Part shown: positions 36,627 through 48,500 of the stretch, one piece after another
Layout of the letters: each line of letters starts with the position of its first letter
Position numbering within the stretch: position 1 is the stretch's first letter
Source: Pohlia nutans
Lineage: Eukaryota; Streptophyta; Bryopsida; Bryales; Mniaceae
Direction: 5' to 3'
Length of the DNA stretch: 64,000 bases
Assembly: GCA_022496805.1 (NCBI GenBank)
Contig: CM040088.1
Span: forward strand, 5,146,001-5,210,000
Made by a program: the position numbers and the translations under genes
Notes under the pieces: generated by a model
Databases searched by the model: none
What the model was told of the DNA's origin: nothing
The model's input: the letters and a program-made list of their open reading frames with translations, nothing else

Positions 36627-36884
36627 AGACAACTTTCAATGTCACACGATCAGGTGACATTGAAAGGCTTAGACAAGTTTGGTATCGAGATAGATCATAG
36701 TCAAAATGAGGAAGGAAAATCGAAAGAGGCCAAGGCAATCCACAAGGAAGGTTCAAAGGTCCAGATCCTGGTCATACCAACTGATGAGGAGCTTTCCATC
36801 GCCCAGCAAACACTGAAAGTTGTGGACGGACACCAGCAGAATGCGGACGCACATCAGCTGTACATGAAACGTTCAGGTGGTTGA
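36627..36884 (+). pseudogene. ACK: Detached C-terminal segment of acetate kinase, same frame
   Basis: Directly after the TGA the same frame stays open for 85 codons. It encodes the expected family C-terminus: GLDKFGIEID, then SKVQILVIPTDEELSIAQQT. Compared with the family spacing, about 12 codons (36 bases, roughly 36621-36656) appear inserted, and they contain the TGA. The rest is well conserved, so the break is recent or is bypassed. The interpretation as an insertion is inference. Confidence 0.7.
36633..36666. repeat. Perfect 13-base hairpin next to the acetate kinase TGA
   Basis: Stem ctttcaatgtcac (36633-36645), loop acgatcag and stem gtgacattgaaag (36654-36666). It begins six bases after the TGA. 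Part of it (36644-36663) is identical over 20 bases to 36312-36331 in the same exon. Confidence 0.9.
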
Positions 36885-36889
36885 ATCCT

Positions 36890-39230
36890 TTTTGGGTGGA
36901 TTTACTAGTACAGATTTATTCTGGAAGAATACTGAATGACGCTCTGAACGCCAGGTATTGCTCTTCTCAGTTTTGTCAAAAGCTTAGGTGTACCAGGTTA
37001 TTTTTGGTCACGAATCATGGTCTGAATGGCTGTGTCACGTCATTCAGACACAACATCTTGTAAATATCATCTCATCTCAACTTTCAGATTTTGACGGTTT
37101 AAATAGCCAATAAAGGTGCTGAGTTGATACCTGTTGTCTTGGTGTGCCTCATTAGAACCCACGGTTGTAGGGTTTATTTGTCCTTCGGATCATAACCTTT
37201 GAACTTCTGAATGCTTTTGTGCTATTTTGTAACTTAAGATTATTGTTGCTTCACGTTCTTATACCCTGCCAGTAGTGATCCTTGGGAGTTCTTGCACATG
37301 TCAATATGTGATCGAAAGAACTTGGCAGACAGCTTTCTAAATTTCTTAAGATTATCTTTTGAGATAGGGAGCACAACTACAGTTACTTTAATTCATGTGA
37401 AGGAGCTAACATTCTTGAAAGGAGCTCGTAACACCTTGGCTCCACTAACGTCTTATTTGTCAGGCACATCAAAGATAAAAGCCCATGACATCAATCACTT
37501 CAATAGCTCTTTGTCAATAACTTTTGAATTGACATTTATGAGCAAGTAGAAGTAACATGTTGTTGCAGACCATTCTCAAGCATATTGATTGAGTCCTAAT
37601 CATATTTTGGTCTGTTTTTCAAATGTTATCAAATGATAGTAAGATGGGTGTACTCATAGAATAGTTTCATAAATGTGATAATGAAATCCCAAGGTTAGGC
37701 TAAAAACTCAAAAAAACTCAACTGGGAGACTACCGTACCCATATGTTCAAAGCAAAACATTCCATTGTCCGATATTTAAGCATGTTTGAAATTGGGTATA
37801 CATAGTACATATCCTACTATTCCATGCTTATCATCTCCAACCAATGAAACAATTAGGCTTGGAATATAATATGGCTCTTATATAATATAATGCCAAGTCC
37901 AAGTAATGAGGCAAACAATCATGTCACTCTTGTTGGTCGGTGAGAGGAAATTTATAACATGCAACTCCTTTGTTTGATGTCTGCCATTTAAGTAACCGAA
38001 AAACATAGATTTTACCACACATGATGTGGCATTATCCTATAACCTTCTCAAACCTCCCGGCTCTCAAAGTTATCTAGCCATAGATTACAAAGTCCATGAC
38101 CTCAAGTGGAAAATGAGGTTCTTTGTGCCATGGTCATTTGCACAATGTCAGGTGTTATGGTTAATCCTAATTCTAGGGCAACAATGGAGTAGGCAGGAAG
38201 ATGAAGCTCCATATTGGGAGCTGCATTTGTGACCTTGCTCACCTGGGGACTCACCTGCTCAACCAAAAACATTCAATGTAAGGGGAAAACAACGATGATC
38301 TAAATTCATGAAGGACTAGTTTTGAAAATGAGCAATTTGCTTTATCATATAAAGCAGATCAATTCAACTTTTGTATTGCCAGAATCAATGAAGAACTTTG
38401 TATGTGTTGGTTAAAATAAATTAAAAAATTAGACAAACCAAGTCCCCATAACATAACATTCGGTAGCCTTTGTGATTGTTGCCTTCCCCCAACAGAATGA
38501 TGTGGAATATCCCACATCATTTCATCCCCCTAATGAAATGATGTGGGATATTCCACATCACATCAGTAGCTATGGGGGCAGGTGGCATTAAGCAAGAGCA
38601 ATCAACCATGGTGAATAGTAATCAAAAGCACTCATTCAATCACAATTCAACAGTGTTTTGTAATTGTTTATTTAATTCAATAGTCCATTCAATTACAAAT
38701 CACTGGTCATTCCATATACAAAGGCGGATGAAACAAAAAGGCACCCTCTTGGAAGGCTACTGAATGTTATGAAGACTTACTCAAAATGGCTAAAAAAAAT
38801 GAAACCCAATTTGGATCTTTTAGTCTTTTTATTAGAAAAAATTCATTGAATTTGATCTCTAAAATTCTTATATAGTTCTCAAGAAGTTCACATCTATCAT
38901 GAGGTGATTTTTTTTAAAGATTCAAGGATTATGCCACTTTGACATGTATGACCATGCCAATCCAATCACTTGCTACTTTATGAATATAAAATAAATGAGA
39001 TTATTGAGTATTTTGAAAAGCCCGTTAAACCCAAGGTAAGGTGGTAATCACCAAAGATGACATCACACATGAGAGCTCCTCCATAGACTTGTGCCAAAGA
39101 GAAAAGAAGATAGAGCTCACTAGTTGTGAAAAAAAGAATGATGTCATCTTAGGGTTCTACTTTCAAGAACCATATCAGCATTGGATATGCTCTAATGAGG
39201 GGTTAATTGAGATAAAAATTATCATCCTAG
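36890..39230. other. Region between acetate kinase and GH51, no gene seen
   Basis: The acetate kinase 3' UTR probably ends near 37110-37160, where an aataaa motif occurs. The rest holds no exon I can support. A short frame at 38026-38232 (plus) has a gag-like ring but is too weak to call. A strong hairpin lies at 38498-38560. Confidence 0.5.
38498..38560. repeat. Perfect 27-base inverted repeat with 9-base loop
   Basis: The left arm 38498-38524 (tgatgtggaatatcccacat...) and the right arm 38534-38560 are exact inverted copies around tccccctaa. The arm itself contains the near-palindrome gtggaatatcccac. Confidence 0.85.
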
Positions 39231-39238
39231 TGTATACA

Positions 39239-39502
39239 CATTAGGAATTCAGGACCTCATTGATTTTTAACGATTTCCGTACGACATCCGATATTTCATG
39301 AGTTCGTACGTTTTTCGCACGGATTTCGCGCTAATTCTGCACTGAATCCGCATGGTTTCCACATTCACTCTTTTTGTTATCAACAAAGTGCAGAATCCGT
39401 GTGGAATTAGCGCAAAATCCGTGCAAAAAATGTACAAACCCATGAAATATCCGATGTCGCACATAAATCGTTAAAAATCCGTGGGGTCCTAAATTCCTGA
39501 TG
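39239..39502. mobile_element. Foldback element 'CATCAGGAATTTAGGACC', copy 3, at the GH51 3' end
   Basis: Ends 'cattaggaattcaggacc' and 'ggtcctaaattcctgatg'; 264 bases. It begins six bases beyond the stop that closes the last GH51 frame (39508-39510), so its insertion may have changed the gene's 3' end. Confidence 0.8.
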
Positions 39503-39507
39503 CCAAA

Positions 39508-42500
39508 TCAATAGGCTATGGATGGAAACTGTACCTTCACTGGATTGGTGAAGGAATTTTCATCCATCAACGCTCCAGAAGTCATGAGCGTGATGTAAGA
39601 CTCGGCAGCAACCACATTGCTTGCTGATATCCCTGACACTGCCACGTTCACATTCACAGCACTGTTGCCAAAGTTCACTGCCTGCATTCATACATTCACA
39701 GGAGTATTCAATAATCAATTAAGGTAGGAACGTCTAATATGGCTACAATGAGAGTAATTTTGACTTTGTACAAGTCATGAATCATTTTCTGACAAAAAGA
39801 AATATGAAAATCTCAAGGAATGGAACCCAAACCATGCATTTCCAGTAAACTATGGATTTTTTTATCAATTTTTGAACTAGTTGATTCCCAAAATTGGCAA
39901 AAAGTGCACTAGCCTACAATGATCACGTAATGGAGTTTTTTCTTAAAATCAAGCACTACTTCAAATTCATAATTGAACTACCTAAAAAGGCTTATCCATA
40001 CCTATACATGGCATTATCCATTATATTCACCCTTGTTTTTTAAATGAAACAAAACCAATGTCCCACTTTTGAATGAGTTTAAGGAAAGCCGACTATATTA
40101 GAGCAAACCCACTAGTGAGACTGGTACCTATATTTCCGAATTTGGAATACCAATCCATACCTAAGAAGAGTCTTGTTGGTAGTAGTAAAATATCGATGTG
40201 TAATATACCGTTAGAAAGGTCTTGAAAATACCGTTCCAACGGTATGTTACACGTCCCGAAATTCCTAAAATTGCAGTCACAAAACAAAAAACAAAAATCT
40301 GTAGTCGTTTAGCGACTACAGATCAGGCTAGTTAACCCCTAACTGCCTGAGCGACCAAATATGGTCGCCCGAAAATTTCAGCTCAAATCTGTGAGGGCAG
40401 TTTAATTCTCCTGACCGGTTTAAATTTTTTTACGGGTAGTACTAAGAGTTAAATTTTAGATTTTTTTATTTTCAACCAAAAAAGGTAAATTTTTTATTTT
40501 AGGGAGAGACTCAAAGGCACTTATGTCTCAACCCCTAACTGCCTAACCGACCATATTTGGTCCATCGAAATTTCAAGATTACCAAAATTTCAGCCAACTT
40601 TAAATGTCCATATCTTATGCAAAAATAACAATTTTTGAGCGTGATGTTTTTTCCCTTGTAGATATTCAAATTGATCAACCATCCCAAATAAAAGACCTAA
40701 AAAAAATATTTAGTGATATTCTCTAAAGCCCTCAAAGTGACAGTATCTCAAACTATCACAAATTTGAAAATTTGCTCATAATGAAATCTTTTAGGTTTTT
40801 ATCAAATGAGATTAGATCTAACGTGAACAAGGTAACCACCATGTAAAACCAATGTTTTTGACCTATCATACTTGATTCCAAATCAAAATGACTAAACGTG
40901 CATTTTTTATGAATTTTCAAAGATAATTCTTATAAATTGATTATTAAATAATTCATAGCATTTTTCCAAAATTAAATTGTATGGATGTTGTCTTATTGTT
41001 GTGCTCTACATATATTTAAGGTTTGTAAGTCATAAAAGTTAAGTACAATGGGCATTATAACACGTCTAGTTTCTTAAGAAAACCCTTGGGCATTTAGGGG
41101 TTAAGCGCCCTAGTTGGTATATTTCTTGTGGATACCAACTAGACTCCTTTTCTCTAAGTCTGGGCTGGTACATCAAGCCTCGCTAGTGGGCATGCTCTTA
41201 TGATCACAATATTTGTTGAAAACCAACATAATGTAAAGACCCTAAATTGTAGGCACATTCTGTGCAAAACTTGGGATTGAGAGCGTACCTTGACAATCAA
41301 GGAATCCTTGCCAGTGGAGGCATTGTGTGCACGAACAACTGATGTAATAAGAGAGGCCAGGGTGGAGGATGAGTTAGCCTGCACGGTGGAAGGGACGAGG
41401 TGGGCACCGTTGGAGCTTTTGAAAAAATGCTGCATCCAGTAGCTGGGTGTCCCATATTGTTACCACGTGTTGAAGACGATCGCGTCGGGGTTCCATCTGG
41501 TATTTGTCATCCAATTTCGCTTCATACCATCTTAGTAAAATTATGCATGCAACTTGGCTTTCTTTCATTAACATCGCTTTTTAATTTTCACTATTATTTA
41601 TGAATCTTATCTGTCTATCAATCAGCCAAAAATAGTCCCAATTCAATTTTTTTTTAAAATCCAACCACAGAACTGTAGCTTAAATGGGTGGTTTTAGGTT
41701 GTTTTAATTAATTTATGTTTTTCACAATATGATCAATCAAATTGCTCATTTTCAAACCATGAATCCTCGGAGTTACCAAAAAGTCCTTGTGAGGAGTGTT
41801 TTAACGTACTTTCTGTCGTTGTTGTTGACAAAGAGGGGTGCATAGCTTGCCATTTCCACCACATCACTGTTCTCATGCCAGCAGCACCATGGTGTCAATA
41901 AACTATGAACAAAACTCAGTCATTTTCCCCAGATAGAGAGAGTTTTCTGCATGCACAAAATGAACCTTTTTGAGCAAGAATTAAGGAGGGTGAAGTCATA
42001 GGCCTACAGTGTGGTTACCTATTGAGTTCAATGCCAATAAGGAATGCAGCTTCAGCTAATCCCGCCAACAGACTGCCATGTCCAGAGTCGGTTCCTGTCA
42101 CCGCATACTCACTCACAAACGCCTGCCAAGTGCTAACCCACACTAATTAATTCATCATGATGTTTGATTCTTCATTTTATGTAGGCTCTCCTCTTTAGCA
42201 GTTGTGAGAATTCACCCTTCTTCACTATAGATGACAATAATAATAAAAACAAACTCAAAAGTTTGAACTGAGCATGTGACTGGTCAACGCCAATGTGGCT
42301 TTTTGATACCTCCTACTTGAGATGAGCTCAAGATTGTGAACAAAAAGAATTAGGATTTTTTTTCCAAGAATGTTGAGGCAACTCCTCAAGAATGATATGT
42401 CAATGAACTCCAATTTGATCATTTTAAGACGAAAGAATTGGGTATACATACCTTTGGCCCACTCCTGGAGGTTTTATCAAACTGGTGCCGCATTGAAAAA

Positions 42501-45500
42501 AGATTGTTGGCATTCGTGTAGATCTGTATCAGAAAAACATTGCGGTAAACAAAAAAAAGGCAGTAATATAGTCCAACCATAGAAGCTTAGGCTCAACATT
42601 AAAAATAGGGAAGGACAACGACCTTGGACACGGTGCAAGTGTCCCGTTGTGGATACTTGCAAAAAAATAAAATTGAACTAGTTGGTACTTGGGACATTAG
42701 TCACAATGGGACACTTGCACTGTGGAACACGTAGTTTTTTTTGTTGTGCTAGGCAAGGAAAATTATTGAGAAGAGTTTGACAAGAAAACTATTGTACATA
42801 GAGCTTACATGGAAGTCATATAAGTCGGCAGGGTGATCAAGAGGTGCACCCGAGCCATCACAATTAGAAATCATCTGAATGTCTGGGTACATGAGCTTGA
42901 TGGCCTTGTAAAACTCCATGTAATTTCCTATTTGAGCACCCACATCGTGGTCAGTTTTGACATAAATTAATTACCTTTTGTCAAAAAGTGTCACGTGTCA
43001 TCTAGTGATTGGATTAGGGTGATGAGAACCTCTCAAAATTTGACGTGGAAATTCGATTTTGACACCAGGTTGTACTATAAACATGTTGAGAACTTAACCC
43101 CTGTAGGATGAAGAGGCCTTATGTTTATCTTATTTTCAAGGCAGTTTTGAGTAAGTCATAGTTTAATTTTATTTCATTTTTGGCCATTATTGTAATGTTC
43201 TGCGCTAATTCTAGTTAAATATAAAATTTGACTCCATTCAAACTACATTTCTCACAATATAATTAATTAAATTGATCATTTTTAGCCATGAATACAAGGT
43301 TTTTAGGGGTCGATCATACTTGAAAAATGAAAGCATAGAAATTTTTTAGATATAACATTTTATAGCATATCTCACACACATTCTCAAAAGTTGGGACCAA
43401 ATTTTGATCTCTCATCACAAACATATCACTTAGGAATCTAAACTAGGGTTATCTTACTTGGCCACTAGACAAAGTGTCAAACACAATGCCAAATTTCTAT
43501 TAGACTTCCCCAACTGTCAGAAAAGAATATTTGTAATATACATGGAAAATGTTATTAAATACTTAGGAATATTTCATTCAAATTTTCTAACATATTTTAT
43601 CTCAATTTTTTTAACATATTTGACACTCGTCTCATTAGACACTCAATGTCAGCCGTCTAATACAACACCAAGTTGGAAAGAAGTGTCAAATATACACAAA
43701 CCTGGTTTAAACTGAATCCCATTCAAAGTTTGACAGCTTTAGCTAAACAATGATGAGGTGGATGATTGATTTTTTTAATTTTATTTTTACCTTTGTAATA
43801 AGGTTTGTAACAGTCTTCGTTGCCAATTGCAACATATTGAAGTTGGAAAGGCGCAGGATGTCCCATTAAAGCGCGCTCTGCACCCCATTTTGAGTCCACA
43901 GGCCCTCTTGCAAATTCAATGCCATCCAATACATCCTGCTCAATTCATTGGAAAATATCATATTCTCATTCCACAGCTGCATATGCTTTTGGCATTCTTA
44001 ACCTTTAAAAGGACAAACCCATTCTTAGAAATTTTGGATTTTGAGTTTTGACCTCTAAATATGAATTAATTTGAAATGCAAGCACATATTATTTGCTTAG
44101 CATACTAGAGCAAAGAGAAGGAGTACCCATTTCCAAACAACATCTCAAGGGAATCTTCAGTTGGATACTCTTTTTAACTCATGAGGGAATGCCATGTGCA
44201 TACAAGATTCATGAGGAAATGCCATACAGTCTTCATTTTTATTTTGAAGTGAAGTGAGGACCACATTCAAAAGTCTCTCTCTACTCCAATATGCTATGTG
44301 AGTCATGGGTAATGCTTGAAAAAGAAAATTGAAAAAAATTTAAAAAATTTAAATTCTATCGTGATATAATAATGATCAAATTGGGGATCAAATTGCTCTC
44401 AATAAATGAAAAGACTTAGCCTCTCCAGTTGGGTTTAATGTTCAAGATTTAGACCACCATGAAATGCAATCAAAAGAAGAAGGAAAAGAAAAAGTTCTGA
44501 TCTTCAGACCAACATGAATGAAGAGTCTATTGGATAGTTTTACTAACTTTGTCACAATATAATCAAAATAATTTAGCAGAGACAAGAATTTACCTGAACA
44601 AATGGACCAATCACCTCTGTTGGTACCGATTGATCGTGGCTGATGCCTGCAACTCCCATTTTCATTGGAAAAGGAATAAGCTCACCATAATTTTTCTTTT
44701 AAATACTACCTTGGAAATGAAAGAACTGGATAAGTTGTGCAGTCTTTATATTATGTTGTTACAGACTAGGTAACATGAAAAGTAGAGCCATGTTACATGA
44801 GTAACAAAGGGATATAATTTTGATAACAAGGCTGTAAGGCCATATTCGTTTAGTTGGGACTATTTCTGGGTCTATTTTCGCTGCCACTGAGGTGTACTGC
44901 TTAGGGTTACTGCTTAGAAGTACAAACTGTCCGAGATCGTTGACGATGTTGTAAGTATATTATGTTTACCCACACTTTCGTGTATTTTCGTGTTACTAGA
45001 TATAACTTCAAAGATTGAATTTTGTTTTAATCATGCAGTCTCAAAATGATTTGGCACTAAAACTTTAAAGGGAGGATAGGATTATGAGATATAATCATGC
45101 CCTTCATATCCGAAATGGGTTCCATTGAAATACTGTTTTGAGTTATGAAATTGACTCAATTGCAATACAGTTTAGATGAGGCGCAATGTGATGGTTTTCT
45201 CAGTTTTCAAACCATTTTTGACCATGAATTGTTAGTAATAGAGAAATGTTTTTATGAATTTTTTTTCAAGCATCATCCATGACAAGAATAGTATGTACTT
45301 ACATTTTTAGAATGTAAATTACTTCTATATTTGGGTACATTCACAGTAACACGACCCACAAAAACTATAATCAGTGATTACTTTTATGAATTATTAAGCA
45401 ATAATTTTATCATTTGAATTGATTATGCAATATAAATTAATATGTACATATATTATATGTCATTGTACCATATACTAAATTTTGACGATGTTTGAGAAGT

Positions 45501-48500
45501 TATTGATACTCCAAAACGACTAAAATATGGCTGTAACCAATTGTTAATAAGGACTAAAATGTGCTTATTATGCACTCAAAATGTCCTTTATTTTTTCTAA
45601 TATCTACATAGATTGAAGATATAATTTCTTAAGCATTCATCAAGAGTCGTTAGATTTGGGCGCCCTTGGGTTGTTTGATTGTGAATGCACCCATTTTGAG
45701 GTTAAAACTAAAAACTACTCCTTTTTCCTAAATTAGGAAAGCCCATTCAAAGGTTAAAGAAATTGATAGTGAGGTTTCCACATACCATTGTTGAAGACCC
45801 ATATGGGTGCTGCACCTAGATCCTCCGCTAGCTGCATCAATGCCATCCTAAAAATTAGTTTATTTTTGGAAGAAGAGAGAATGTCACACAAGTAGGTTTC
45901 GACGGGGTTGAGAGGGACATTGTAGGAAATTCAAAGACCATTATGAATGAAGAGTCATTAGGGGTAGCTTTATTAAATACGTCATATGAGCGTAGGTAGC
46001 AAGGAAACTCACTCATGGATTTCTCACAATTAATTTCACCTCAAATCAAGAGCGGACACAATCCTCTGTGTTGCAACCAATAAGAACCCTTGGATGCAAG
46101 TGATTGACGCCTCTAAAATTATGATGCTGACACCATGAGGTTATGAATTTGGATGCTTGTATGCATATCCACTCCCAATTAGGGTTGTCATGTCTAACAT
46201 TTTTTTCCAACTTGGCATCGTATTAAACATCTGATGTCGACTCCCTAATTAGATGAGTGTCAAATATATTAGACAACTTGGATGAAATATTCCTCAATAT
46301 TTTTAAATATTCTAAGATATTCCATGTATATTCAAATATGCTTATTTGACAGAGAGGGAAGTCTACTAGACATATTTGACATCGTGTTTGACACTTTGTC
46401 TAGTGATCGAGTAAGACAACCGTGCTCACAATATGCTACATCAGCGTTGATGGAGTAGACTTACCTGGAGGCCTTCAAAGTAACCAAAGCCATCATCAGA
46501 CCAATAATTCCAGACGTCACCATAGTGTCCAGGCCTAGTTTTGTAAGCACCCACTGAATCCTTCCATCTGAATGCATTTGATATCTTTACACCTTCTACA
46601 TAGCACCCACCTACACACGCCATAAAAGTAACAAGTCAAAAAATAGTTAGTGACATAACTTCACCATCACAATATTCTTTACACTAGGATCTTATATATC
46701 ACCTTGGAATCAAAATCACCATTCTGAGTGAGAAAGCCTCATGCGTTTTAAAAAAAAATGAGTCAATGAATGACAACATAGAATAATGTTGCAACTGCTA
46801 AAAAAACATGTTATGAAAATTCACATAAGGTAACTATATCTAAAAGCGACCTTTTCCTTAAACCGTCCCTAGCTCAATCTTCCATAATAAGTAGATTCTG
46901 ACACCCTACTGTTGATGAGAATGTGCACAATTTGAACATTAGAGTTTAGGGTCGTTTTATGGTCAACCTATAGTCAGCACTTCGGAAATTCATAACTTAT
47001 TCATACGGTGTCCAAATAATGCATGCTAAAGTGCGTTGGAATCCTCTTGAATTTGCTATTACGACCCAAAAACAAACAAAAAAAACACATGTTTTACGTG
47101 TGTAAATAGGCTCAGTTGGTAAGGTGGACGCTTTTACCTTACAGGCATCCAGTTTGAGAATGATGTCTTACCAGGAAACCGAAGGAAGCCAGGTTTCAAA
47201 TCAGAGATCATCGTTGCAAGCTCCTTCCTGAATCCATGTCCCTGCAAATTCAATAAAAACTACAATATCAAAAGCAGAGATTAAAAAAACAATCGATGCC
47301 CTTAATTGGTGAGTTTACACCAAGATTTTTCCTGGCACGCATCTAAAATCCTGCAAAAAAATTATTTAGTATGGTCAAAAATGTATTTATTACAAAATCG
47401 TACTTGTGATAGTGACGTGATTATCGTCATAGCATTCGTGATGTGCAGTGGTGACATTGCTAGATTGTACATACTAATTTTCATGCTTGCTGATTAATCA
47501 CCCATACTAAATAACCATTGCAGGGTACAGGTTTTCCAAGCTCCCATTATCTCACCTTGAACGTGTCAGTGGGCATGGCGGAAACTTGGTCCACCCAAAA
47601 GACGCCTTTGGTGCCACTTGTTAACGACAACCTCGCATTGTGGTCTGTAGATGTGGCTGTCAATACAATGGATTGCTTGCTCCAAAGTACACTCTCTTTC
47701 AAGCTAACAACACAGCATCCCCAGTGGTTGGACTTATTAGCAATCAATGTAATTAAACATGACTTGGCTAAATATCTATGATTACTGATGTTTGAATTTG
47801 GACGTGAGGTTTTTTCCTGTTACTTTTAGTAGTCCACAAAGTCCCACTTTGAAATTCTAATATAATTGGTAAAAATTTGATCACAACTATTTTGACTCTT
47901 ATATTAAAAATTCTCTCCACAAATGCATGCATCTCCCAAAATTCACTTGTCTATATGTTGAAGTGCTAAACTCCTAATGACCAATGAAGAATGTTGCATG
48001 CTCAAGAGATTAACTCCTAAACGTCCTAGCGTCTAGAAACTGGATCATGAATAGATTCAAAACCTTGTAACTTTCTCATACAATCTCAGATGGCTTTCAT
48101 CCAAGTTACCTTTGCAAGCCTATTAAATTCTCTACCAATTAAAGTAAATTTCTTGTTATGGAGAGTTGTTGATAATATTGGAGAGGCCTCCAAATGCAAG
48201 TACGTCAAATTTGTTGGGTAGATTTTATGCTTGCAATGGTCCTCTCATGTACACATTTTGTACATTTGAGCCATGCTAATATCTATTTTTGAGGCTAGCA
48301 TCTACTTGAGTTCAAAGGGTCGGTATGTTAAGGGGTTAAACAACGCAACGTCCTTCATTGATTCCTAGTCCCATCTGAATCATATTATTTTCCAGAATAT
48401 GATCGATTGAATTTATCATTTAAAAAGCATGAATCCTTCGTCCTTTAGAGGTTAAAGTGACATAAATAGTTTGCTCCACGTTGCTATCATGTGTAAGCTC

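Noticed and set aside
36611..36652. GC-AG micro-intron (39 bases) removing the acetate kinase TGA in frame
   Set aside because: It keeps frame and restores family spacing, but it is far below plant intron length and the donor (cgt|gcactt) is poor.
36603..36652. GT-AG intron of 50 bases over the same stop
   Set aside because: Removing it shifts the frame and does not give the conserved C-terminus.
38026..38232. Plus-strand frame with a gag-like flavour
   Set aside because: Only 68 codons, no conserved residues I can name, and no neighbouring retroelement domains.
47100..47165. Functional tRNA gene
   Set aside because: Good A box but a broken B box and no pairing acceptor stem; listed only as a decayed tRNA-like remnant.
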